Shown one piece after another: positions 44,796 through 52,330 of a DNA stretch of 64,000 nucleotides. How positions within the stretch are numbered: the first letter of the stretch is position 1; each line of letters begins with the position of its first letter. The translations under genes were made by a program, and so were the position numbers. The stretch covers positions 2,728,001 through 2,792,000 of the forward strand of contig NZ_CP036348.1 in NCBI RefSeq assembly GCF_007753095.1, in the 5' to 3' direction. The stretch is from Rosistilla carotiformis. Lineage in GTDB: Bacteria > Planctomycetota > Planctomycetia > Pirellulales > Pirellulaceae. The notes beneath the pieces were generated by a model. That model ran no database searches, was not told where the DNA came from, and saw only the letters and a list, made by a program, of their open reading frames with translations.

Positions 44796-45000
44796 GGCAC
44801 TCAATCGTCTTGCGCGTGGTAGGTCTTCTGACTCACTGCCTTTCGAATACTCACAGCCTTCTCGCCTGGAATTCCAAGCAATGGCACTTCGGTAGAAGGA
44901 GCATCGAATCGAATGCGTTGGCACTCGAAGCAGTTCACAGCGGCTGGACCGTCCCGGTTTTTCACCGGAGTTCCCTGTTCGCTCGCAGTGCAGAAGCACC
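44796..45000 (-). ncRNA. Cobalamin riboswitch
   Basis: On the minus strand the sequence follows the cobalamin aptamer closely. The B12 box GAGTCAGAAGACCTACC (44818-44834) matches the consensus AGYCAGGAGACCTGCC-type element. The conserved core GGGAACTCCGGTGAAAAACC followed by GGGACGGTCCAGCCGCTGTGA (44935-44975 in window numbers) matches the aptamer's GGGAA...GGTGaaAxxCC...CGGxCCxGCCxCTGTgA. The ends GGTGC (44996-45000) and GTGCC (44796-44800) pair as P1 with wobble pairs. It should turn off the downstream genes when adenosylcobalamin or related cobalamins are abundant. It controls the pseudopilin and DUF4465 genes, which is unusual because B12 riboswitches normally lie before btuB, cob or metE genes. 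Confidence 0.93.
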
Positions 45001-45271
45001 GCAAGTCACCACGAACGAGTCACATGATAGTACCGCGATTTCCAGCGTCAACCGCCTCTTTTGGCTGAAGCGACGGCCAAGCCTTCGGCGGGATTCCGCC
45101 GTTTGGGGATGTGTGGGATGCCAATATGCGTCGCTGCCGTTTGGCGGTTTCGTTTCAGATTTCGAAACCACACGCTTCGCCAAACCATGCAAATTTTGGT
45201 ATGCCGTTGATAAACGGAAGGAGCAATTGGGGCGTGGTTCGATCGATTCTGGGGGCGTTCGTTGTGCTGGA
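45001..45271. other. Region between the riboswitch and the UbiA-like gene
   Basis: Apart from the riboswitch promoter (45024-45051), I see no gene here. The stretch lies downstream of the UbiA-like gene and upstream of the riboswitch, both on the minus strand. No strong terminator is visible. Confidence 0.4.
45024..45051 (-). promoter_or_regulatory. Sigma70-like promoter of the B12-riboswitch transcript
   Basis: On the minus strand TTGACG (45051 to 45046) and TATCAT (45029 to 45024) are separated by 16 bases. Transcription would start near 45016, only about 16 bases before the aptamer's first paired region. It is the best promoter on the minus strand near the riboswitch. Confidence 0.75.
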
Positions 45272-46111
45272 TCAATCGACGAGGAAGACGCCGTAGCGCC
45301 AGACGAAGTGCATGGTGGCGATCACGATTAGGTTCCAGGCGACGAAAAAGAGCTTGGTGAACAGGGGCGGGTATTGTTTGGGGCCGGCGAGTGCATCGAG
45401 ACTGAAGAAGATCGCGCCGGCGAACATGAATCCCGCGACGATCGGCGATTGGAAGTAGGTCCACGAGATCGCGACCTCGACCAGCATGATCCCGACCAAC
45501 AACCACTTCGACGGGACCGCGCCGAGCGTGATCGCGGTGTTATGACGCTCGGCGATGCGGTCCTCTTCGATATCCATCAACTGGCCAAACAGATGACTCT
45601 GCATCGCAAACAACGCGCTGAAGACCATCGTCGCCGCATTCAACTGAGGTACGCCACAGAGCCAACTGCCCAGGAGAAAGATCAATAGGTAGCCGATCTG
45701 ATTCAGTAGATCCAAGACCGGCAGGCGCTTGAAGCCGAGCGTGTTGTAGGTCGCGTTGGTCAGTAGCACCGCGGCGAACCAGAGCAGCATCCACCAGCCG
45801 CCGATGATCACAAATGCGATCAGAAACGGGACCTGCACCGCGGCGATGATCCATGGCAACCGTTGCCGCATCGCTTCGTCGGGACGCCCGCCAAACAGCC
45901 AGCTGTCCTTTCGCGGATTGCAGCGATCGCTAACGTAGTCGCCCAGGTCGTTCCAACCATACAACAGCAAGCCAAGAGGAAAGCTGACGTAAAAGCAGCC
46001 GAGCCAAAACGGAGTCGATCCGAACATGTCACGCCCCGCAAACGGAAGCAGGTAGAACCAGACATGCGTTGGCCAGAATCCAGGCCGAGCGATTTTGATG
46101 GTTTCCAGCAT
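45272..46111 (-). CDS. UbiA-family prenyltransferase-like membrane protein
   Basis: A 279-residue polytopic protein of the UbiA superfamily, which attaches prenyl chains to aromatic or other acceptors in the membrane. The two aspartate-rich sites are visible: NDLGDYVSDRCNPRKD (NDxxDxxxD, about 56-64) and DIEEDRIAER (second DxxxD motif), with a run of about 8 helices. The substrate is not obvious. The ATG at 46111 starts the family-like N-terminus (LETIKIARPGFW); starts at 46165 (ATG) or 46171 (GTG) would add up to 20 polar residues. It follows a glycosyltransferase and an acyltransferase on the same strand, so the three may modify one lipid. Confidence 0.85.
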   Translation of the reverse strand: MLETIKIARPGFWPTHVWFYLLPFAGRDMFGSTPFWLGCFYVSFPLGLLLYGWNDLGDYVSDRCNPRKDSWLFGGRPDEAMRQRLPWIIAAVQVPFLIAFVIIGGWWMLLWFAAVLLTNATYNTLGFKRLPVLDLLNQIGYLLIFLLGSWLCGVPQLNAATMVFSALFAMQSHLFGQLMDIEEDRIAERHNTAITLGAVPSKWLLVGIMLVEVAISWTYFQSPIVAGFMFAGAIFFSLDALAGPKQYPPLFTKLFFVAWNLIVIATMHFVWRYGVFLVD

Positions 46112-46186
46112 GTCTTGGGTTCGCTTGCGGTAAGACGATGTCGACGACAATCTACCAACCGGCATCGCCACAGGAAAACAACGAAA

Positions 46187-47323
46187 CTATGATTCAATGC
46201 GGCCGCGCCACGCAACTCGGCGACCGCGGCTGTGCCGCCACAACGCGATCCATTGCAGCCCGGCAAACAGCACCAACGCAAAGGGATGCAGCCAAGCCGA
46301 CGATAGTGGCTGGCGAAACCGTCGGACCGAAGCGACTCGCGACAGCGTTGCGATACAAAAAGCAAACGCCGCGATCGCACTGGCAATCCATGCTCCCGCG
46401 ATCGTAAACCCGATCATAGCGATCGCCGCGGCAAGCGGTGCCAAGCAGAAGAGCGTCACAGGGACGATCAACGCCGGGCGGGCGAGCGCTTCGTCGGCGT
46501 TTTTGATCACGCCATCAAACACCTCCGCCCCGCTGCGGTACATCCGAACGCTCGCCAGATCAGTCCCATCGATCACGTCGGTCATCAACTCCGCCTGCCG
46601 ATACGCTCTCGGCAATTTGATCCCATCGTGCCGCGATCGAGCGATCGCGGCGTGACCGCCCGCCAATTCATACGCTTGGCGGTCGGTCATGAAGATCTGC
46701 CCGCAGCCCGCGGCGTAGGAGGGATCGGTGACGCGCTGCATTCGCCAGATCGGCAGGAATCCCAGCAGGACAAAATGCATCAGCGGCACGATCGCCGTTT
46801 CGATCCAGCCGACGGTTTCCTGATGCGGGAAGCCGCTTAAAAGGGCTAGCGGTTGCGCCTGGCCCGCGCGGCGGTCCATGCAGTGCGAGAGCCTAGCGAT
46901 CGCGTCGGGTTCGACGTGGACATCGGCATCCAAAAACAACCAACGATCGTGGCGAGCCAGCTTCGATAGCTGCCAACAGGCAAACTGCTTGCCGTTCCAT
47001 TCGCGTGGCAGCTTGCTGCCATGGGCGATCCGCAGTCGCGAGTCCTTATCGGCGATCTCCGCAACAATCGCTGCGGTCGCGTCTTGGGAATCGTCGTCCA
47101 GGACAACGACCTCCAACTCGACGCCCTCGCTGGCCAACAGATGTTCCAAGGTCGCCGCGATCCCCGCGGCTTCGTCTCGCGCCGGGATCAACACGCTGAC
47201 CGGCGTTGGACGATCGTCGACCTGCGTCGGCAAGCGGCGGAAACAGCAAAGATTCCAAGCGATCATTGCGGCGGGAATACCGGTTAACAGCAAACAGAGG
47301 CTAGCCAAGACGATCGCGATCAC
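46187..47323 (-). CDS. Family 2 glycosyltransferase with C-terminal membrane helices (CrtQ/HpnB-like)
   Basis: A 378-residue membrane glycosyltransferase. One helix at 1-22, then a GT-A domain: PVSVLIPARDEAAGIAATLEHLL, the UDP-binding VVLDDDSQDAT, LFLDADVHVEPDA (DxD-like), and GCGQIFMTDRQAYELAGGH. Three further membrane helices follow, as in the CrtQ (staphyloxanthin) and HpnB (hopanoid cluster) families. The start is GTG at 47323, overlapping the acyltransferase stop by 4 bases (GTGA), so the two are translationally coupled. UbiA-like gene follows 75 bases later. Likely glycosylates a terpenoid or carotenoid lipid, but the acceptor is unknown. Confidence 0.9.
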   Translation of the reverse strand: MIAIVLASLCLLLTGIPAAMIAWNLCCFRRLPTQVDDRPTPVSVLIPARDEAAGIAATLEHLLASEGVELEVVVLDDDSQDATAAIVAEIADKDSRLRIAHGSKLPREWNGKQFACWQLSKLARHDRWLFLDADVHVEPDAIARLSHCMDRRAGQAQPLALLSGFPHQETVGWIETAIVPLMHFVLLGFLPIWRMQRVTDPSYAAGCGQIFMTDRQAYELAGGHAAIARSRHDGIKLPRAYRQAELMTDVIDGTDLASVRMYRSGAEVFDGVIKNADEALARPALIVPVTLFCLAPLAAAIAMIGFTIAGAWIASAIAAFAFCIATLSRVASVRRFRQPLSSAWLHPFALVLFAGLQWIALWRHSRGRRVAWRGRIES

Positions 47324-48129
47324 TGTAGTTTTCCGCCATGAGATGCTTGGTACCGCGTGCCGCTGAACAGCGAACGGACTCGCCGCGCCATGTCGTAGCC
47401 CGCTCCGCTACCACGCCCGCCGCGAAGGACGATCTCCAGGGCTTTGGTATCGCGATCGATCGCCACGCGGGCGAGCTGATCTTGCGTCCCTCGAAGCCGC
47501 TGCGTCAACAGTCCTCTCCAGTCCGACTTGTTCATGTCGCGATGCGCGGCGACGTCGATCGGATCGCCGAGAGCCACAAGCATTTCGGGAAGTCGTTCCT
47601 CCCAAAACGGGTACTCGATCGCCAACGGGACGATCGCGCCTCGTTCGAATCGGCTGCACAAATGGGCCAGGCCGGGCATCAGTTCGGCGGAGCGATCGCG
47701 AGGGTCGCAGAAGCGGCCTTCGGGAGTCAACCAGAGCGAAGCGGCGGGACGATCCAAGATCGCACGACTGCAGCGAAGAAAGCTTGCAGCACCCGTGGCG
47801 GTTCCCATTTCCAGCGGGTAAAAGCCCAAGCGAGCGAGGATCCGGTAACGCTGCAGCGCCGCCGCATCGATCGGAGCGAAGAAGTCGCGATCGGGAAAAC
47901 AGGTTTCGCAAACGAGGTGTGCGGCCAACGGATCCCACCATCCGGGATGGTTTCCGTAAACGATCAACGGTTGATTCGGCGCGATGCCACGGACAGCAGC
48001 AAGGCCTTCGCGCAGCATCGCCACCGCGTGGAACTGCTTACGAATCATCCGCCGACTGTAGCGACGAAAGCCGCGCAACAGGAAGCGGCTGATTTCGGGA
48101 ACCGGCGGGTTTGTGGGCGTCTCGCTCAT
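47320..48129 (-). CDS. PlsC-like lipid acyltransferase
   Basis: A 269-residue acyltransferase of the 1-acylglycerol-3-phosphate acyltransferase superfamily. The catalytic HxxxxD motif is H61-PGWW-D66, within VYGNHPGWWDPL, and the second motif is TPEGRF (about 134-139). There is no membrane helix as clear as in PlsC itself. It is the first gene of a trio with a GT2 glycosyltransferase (4-base overlap) and a UbiA-like protein. Staphyloxanthin synthesis needs a glycosyltransferase (CrtQ) and an acyltransferase (CrtO), so a pigment or glycolipid pathway is an attractive reading. Confidence 0.85.
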   Translation of the reverse strand: MSETPTNPPVPEISRFLLRGFRRYSRRMIRKQFHAVAMLREGLAAVRGIAPNQPLIVYGNHPGWWDPLAAHLVCETCFPDRDFFAPIDAAALQRYRILARLGFYPLEMGTATGAASFLRCSRAILDRPAASLWLTPEGRFCDPRDRSAELMPGLAHLCSRFERGAIVPLAIEYPFWEERLPEMLVALGDPIDVAAHRDMNKSDWRGLLTQRLRGTQDQLARVAIDRDTKALEIVLRGGRGSGAGYDMARRVRSLFSGTRYQASHGGKLQ

Positions 48130-48203
48130 GCGGAGCCCAGGTTAGGTCGGCCGCCTGTAAAAAACAAGTCGAGCGTCGACGTCGGTTGAAACTCCATCGA
48201 GCG

Positions 48204-50528
48204 TTATCGTCCGCCCGCCGGAAGTTTGTCGTTCAAGTACCGCGTCATCAACGCTCGCAAATGCCGAGTCGTATTTTTCCCTTCGGAGATGCTGTGCGAG
48301 CGGTTCGGGTAGGCCCACATGTCGAACGGTTTGTTGTGCCGAATCAATTCGTTGATCAACATCTCGCTGGTCGCATAGTGGCAGTTGTCGTCGCCGGTGC
48401 CATGGATCAACAACAGATTGCCCTCCAGTTTGTGGGCGTGCGTGATCGGCGAACCCTCCTGGTAACCATCGACATTGTCGCTGGGCAATCCCATGTAACG
48501 CTCTTGATAGATCGTGTCGTAATAGCGGTGGTTGGGAACCGGAGCGATCGCGATGGCTGTTTTGTAGAGGTCGGGGAATTTGAAGATCGCGCACAGCGAC
48601 ATCGAACCGCCACCGCTCCAACCCCAGATGCCAACGCGATCGGGATCGATATCCTTGCGATCCTTCAAGATCTGCCGGACCGACGCGGCTTGGTCCTGCG
48701 GCGCGTTGATGCCGATCTTGCGATAGATGCTCTTACGCCAATCGCGTCCTCGCGGCTGAGGCGTCCCGCGATTGTCGATGCTGATCACGACGTAGCCTTG
48801 CTGTGCCAACATCTGATGCCACAGGAAACTCGATCCGCCCCAGCGATCGTGGACCGTGGTCCCCGCCGGTTCGCCATAGACATAGATCAACAGCGGATAC
48901 CTTTTTCGCGGCTTGTGATCGGGCGGGTTGATGCACCACGCATCGAATTCGACGCCGTCCTCGATCGCTACGCGGAACAGTTCCGCCTTGGGCAGTTTCC
49001 GTTTGGCCAGTTTCTTCCGCAGCGCATCGTTCGATTCCAACATTTCGATCCGCTGGTGATCGGGCAGCGAAATCAGATCGGTCTGCGGTGGCGTGTTGAG
49101 TGTCGCATAGGTGTGGAAGGCGAACTTGCGATCGGCCGACAGTTGGTAGCGATGCGTTCCCGGTTGATCCGCTGGCGTCAACCGCTTCCATTGGTTGCCG
49201 GTCAGCGACGCGGTGTACAAGTACCGCTGGGTGGCGTTCTCCGGCGAGGCGATCACATAAGCGAGCCCCTGTGCCTCGTCGATCCCCAGCAACTCGATCG
49301 CATCGATTCCTTCGGGCGTGATCGGCACCAGCGCTTGGCCGTCGCGGGAGGCTAGGTAGACGCGTCGCCATCCGTCGCGTTCGCTGATCCAGGTGAAACG
49401 CGTGGCATCGTCGAGCCAGAACATCTCGTCGTGCACATCGACCCAGGCGGCGTCGGTTTCGGTCAGCGCCGTTCGCATGCGATTCGAATCCACATCCCAA
49501 ACGATCACTCGGTTTTCGTTTTGCAATCGATTGAATTCTTGCAATACCAGGTCGTCGGGTGATGCGGTGTCGACAACCGGAGGTGCGACGCGGTCGACCG
49601 GCTCCCGATCGCCACGACGTTCGCGACGCGGAGCCCACATGATCCGCGCGATGTAGTGTTGGCGAGGATCGCCCAATTCGATCCACTTCGTTTCGGCGGT
49701 TTTGATATCGACGACGCCAACGCGGCAAGCGGAGTTCTGTTGGCCGGTTTTCGGATAGGGGAAGGTGATCGTTTGAGGATACATCTGCCGCGTGTTGTTG
49801 ATCATCGTCATCGTCGGCACGCCGGTAGTATCGAATTGCCAATACGCAATCCGCGATCCATCGGGACTCCAACGGAACCCGTCGCGAATCCCCAGTTCCT
49901 CTTCGTTGACCCAGTCGGCTGTTCCGTTGATGATCTTGTCCGAGGCGGTCTTCGTCACCTGCCGGATCTCGCCCGTCAGCAAGCTTTCGACATAGATATT
50001 CCGCTCGTGGACCCAAGCGACACTCTGGCCGTCGGGAGAGAATTTGGCAAACATCAACGTCGATTCGGGACGATCGCCGCCGAGCTTCTTCAGGGTTCGC
50101 GCCGATCGGTCCAGCACCCAATAATCGCCACGGGTGTGGCGTCGCCAAACGCGTCGAGTGTTGGTGAAGATCAGCACGCGCGATTGGTCTGCGGAGAAGG
50201 AGAACGATGCGACGTCCAACGGCTTCGTCTGTCCCGCGGGAATCAGGCTGCCGGCAGGGACCAAGACATCGCGATGCTTGTCACTGGCATCGATCGCGAC
50301 GATCCCTTTGTCGGATGATCCGTCGGAGGTCGGCAACCGCTTGGTGTAGCGATGCCCTTCGGGGAGCCAGTCGCCTGAAAACGAACGGGATGAAAACTCG
50401 CTGGAACCATAGATCTGATCGACGCTCAGCAACGCCGGTTTGGCAGCGTCGGGCGACTTGGCGGATGCCACTGCGACGTGGAGACAAAGAGCAGCCAACA
50501 GGCCGAGGTAGGCAAAACGTGAAGTCAT
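48204..50528 (-). CDS. Secreted S9-family prolyl/dipeptidyl peptidase (DPP IV-like)
   Basis: A 774-residue exported serine peptidase. Residues 1-23 are a signal peptide (TSRFAYLGLLAALCLHVAVASA). An N-terminal beta-propeller (DPP4-type, about 60-480) contains FSPDGQSVAWVHERNIYV, EELGIRDGFRWSPDGSRIAYWQFD and MWAPRRERR, and a C-terminal alpha/beta-hydrolase (about 520-774) contains the nucleophile block GIWGWSGGGSM, HGTGDDNCHY (aspartate) and PNRSHSISEG (histidine). The propeller gate gives access to the site for short peptides, often with Pro at position 2. The motif RDGFRWSPDGSRIAYWQFD is characteristic of DPP IV. The start is at ATG 50528. The radical SAM gene stops 23 bases before it. Confidence 0.93.
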   Translation of the reverse strand: MTSRFAYLGLLAALCLHVAVASAKSPDAAKPALLSVDQIYGSSEFSSRSFSGDWLPEGHRYTKRLPTSDGSSDKGIVAIDASDKHRDVLVPAGSLIPAGQTKPLDVASFSFSADQSRVLIFTNTRRVWRRHTRGDYWVLDRSARTLKKLGGDRPESTLMFAKFSPDGQSVAWVHERNIYVESLLTGEIRQVTKTASDKIINGTADWVNEEELGIRDGFRWSPDGSRIAYWQFDTTGVPTMTMINNTRQMYPQTITFPYPKTGQQNSACRVGVVDIKTAETKWIELGDPRQHYIARIMWAPRRERRGDREPVDRVAPPVVDTASPDDLVLQEFNRLQNENRVIVWDVDSNRMRTALTETDAAWVDVHDEMFWLDDATRFTWISERDGWRRVYLASRDGQALVPITPEGIDAIELLGIDEAQGLAYVIASPENATQRYLYTASLTGNQWKRLTPADQPGTHRYQLSADRKFAFHTYATLNTPPQTDLISLPDHQRIEMLESNDALRKKLAKRKLPKAELFRVAIEDGVEFDAWCINPPDHKPRKRYPLLIYVYGEPAGTTVHDRWGGSSFLWHQMLAQQGYVVISIDNRGTPQPRGRDWRKSIYRKIGINAPQDQAASVRQILKDRKDIDPDRVGIWGWSGGGSMSLCAIFKFPDLYKTAIAIAPVPNHRYYDTIYQERYMGLPSDNVDGYQEGSPITHAHKLEGNLLLIHGTGDDNCHYATSEMLINELIRHNKPFDMWAYPNRSHSISEGKNTTRHLRALMTRYLNDKLPAGGR

Positions 50529-50551
50529 AGGTGTCGGTCGCGGTGGGGGAG

Positions 50552-52252
50552 TCAACGTGAGTGGGATCGGGACGCGTGCGGCGGACATTCAGCGGCGGAT
50601 GCAGTATGCGGAGGATCGTTCCTCAAAACCGGCAGCGGAGCCTGCTGCTCTATTGTAGCTTCGCGACGGGTGCGCATCGACTTTCCGATCGTCGAAACGA
50701 AGGTGTCCGGATGTTCGATCATCTGTTGGGTCATCTTGTGTTGATGGTAGTGCATCGCACACTTGGTGAGGTAATAGAAACAGACCGAAGGGTTGGTGAA
50801 ACGATGCCTGACAAGGTTGAAGATCCGCTGGCGATAGATTTTGCGGAGCTCCCGATCGGGAGTCCCACGCATCAATTTCCAAAACAGGACGCCAAAGCCG
50901 ACTGTATAAAACGTGGCGTGACGCAGGCGCATCAGGGGCCGTTTGCGGAACGCTTCGGTTTCGAAAGCTCTTAGCCGGAATCGGTCTTGGATGTACAGTT
51001 GGTCCAAGCGGTCAAAGTAAACGTCGGGCGTATACGCGTCGAACATCGTCTTCATGTATCCGGCGCGGAGCGTTTCGCGTGACATCTGTTTTGGGATCAC
51101 ATTGGTCCCAAAAGGCTGGTCGTCGTTCAGATCCAACCGTCCCTCCTGCCGTAGCCTGGCGTGCAGTGGCGTCTTGGGAATCGCATGCAACAGCCCGACC
51201 ATCGCCAACGCGATCCGCGACTCTTTCAAGAACTTCGTCTGCATCGCAAAGATGTCGGGCTTGTCGTTGTCGAATCCGACGATCAGCCCGCACCAGACTT
51301 CGATTCCGAAGTCTTGAATCTGGTGGATCTTTTCCAGCAGCGTGCCGCCTCGCTCGCGGACGTTTTGAAACTTCTTCGTCTCCTTGAGCGATTCCTCGTT
51401 GGGGCTTTCGATTCCGATGAAGACAGCTTGGATGTTGCAGCGGGCCATCAATTCCATCAACTCTTCGTCTTCGCAGAGGTCCAACGAAGCTTCGGTCATA
51501 AAAGCCAGCGGGTACCCGTTTCGCTCCTGCCACTGGGCGACCTCTTCCAGCACCGGTTTGATGCCACGCTTATTCCCGATCAGATTGTCGTCGACAATAA
51601 ACGCGATCCGCATTCCTTCGCTGCGCAGGCACTCCAATTCGTTAATGATCTGCGAGGCGAGCTTGATCCGCGGCTTGCGGCCGAAGGTGACGATGATGTC
51701 GCAGAACTCGCACTGGAACGGACAGCCACGAGAGAATTGCAGGCTGCCAAACATGTAGTGTTTGTTTTTCAGCAGATCGTGCCGCGGGGTGGGAACCGTC
51801 GTCATGTCGGTCCGATCGGCCTGTTCGTAGCGTTTTTGGTGGTCTCCCGTTTTCCATTCTTCGAGAAACTGGGGCCAGGTCGTTTCCGCTTCGCCGACAA
51901 AGATCACATCGGGTAGGCCGTGGAAGTAATCCTCTTCGACCGTCACCCAGGGGCCGCCGAGAGCGACAAAGACGCCGCGGGATTTTAGTTCCTGGATGAT
52001 CTCGTCCATCCGGAACCGCTGGACGCTCATCCCCGTGACGCCGACGATATCGAATTGAGCGAGTCGATCGAAGTCGAGCGGTTCGACATTTTCATCGATC
52101 AGCGTGACGTCGTGCTCTTCGGGCGTCAGCGCCGCCAGTAGCGGCAGGCTGGCGACCGGCATGTTCGCTCGCGTTCCCATGATCGCTTGAGCGTGTTCCA
52201 TTCCCCAATACGACACTTCAAACAGCGGATTGACGATCGCAATCGTAGCCAT
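50552..52252 (-). CDS. B12-binding-type radical SAM enzyme with DUF4070 C-terminus
   Basis: A 566-residue radical SAM protein. Residues 1 to about 130 are a cobalamin-binding Rossmann-type domain (LLAALTPEEHDVTLIDENVEPLD, DIVGVTGMSVQRFR). The 4Fe-4S site is in SRGCPFQCEFCDII (C177, C181, C184), and the barrel follows with LIGNKRGIKPVLEEVAQW, VFIGIESPNEESL and IWVGFD-like elements. The C-terminal 230 residues are DUF4070-type, as in the HpnP/methylase family. The last 60 residues look divergent (Pro/Arg/His-rich). Such enzymes often methylate or rearrange lipids, and some need B12. ATG 52252 has GGGGGGAG 5-8 bases upstream. It is cotranscribed with the S9 peptidase gene downstream. Confidence 0.88.
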   Translation of the reverse strand: MATIAIVNPLFEVSYWGMEHAQAIMGTRANMPVASLPLLAALTPEEHDVTLIDENVEPLDFDRLAQFDIVGVTGMSVQRFRMDEIIQELKSRGVFVALGGPWVTVEEDYFHGLPDVIFVGEAETTWPQFLEEWKTGDHQKRYEQADRTDMTTVPTPRHDLLKNKHYMFGSLQFSRGCPFQCEFCDIIVTFGRKPRIKLASQIINELECLRSEGMRIAFIVDDNLIGNKRGIKPVLEEVAQWQERNGYPLAFMTEASLDLCEDEELMELMARCNIQAVFIGIESPNEESLKETKKFQNVRERGGTLLEKIHQIQDFGIEVWCGLIVGFDNDKPDIFAMQTKFLKESRIALAMVGLLHAIPKTPLHARLRQEGRLDLNDDQPFGTNVIPKQMSRETLRAGYMKTMFDAYTPDVYFDRLDQLYIQDRFRLRAFETEAFRKRPLMRLRHATFYTVGFGVLFWKLMRGTPDRELRKIYRQRIFNLVRHRFTNPSVCFYYLTKCAMHYHQHKMTQQMIEHPDTFVSTIGKSMRTRREATIEQQAPLPVLRNDPPHTASAAECPPHASRSHSR

Positions 52253-52330
52253 CTCGACTCCCCCCGACACGAGTTTGAACAACACACAAACTATTGTAGG
52301 GCAAGCGACTGGCGATCGGATCGGAATTCG

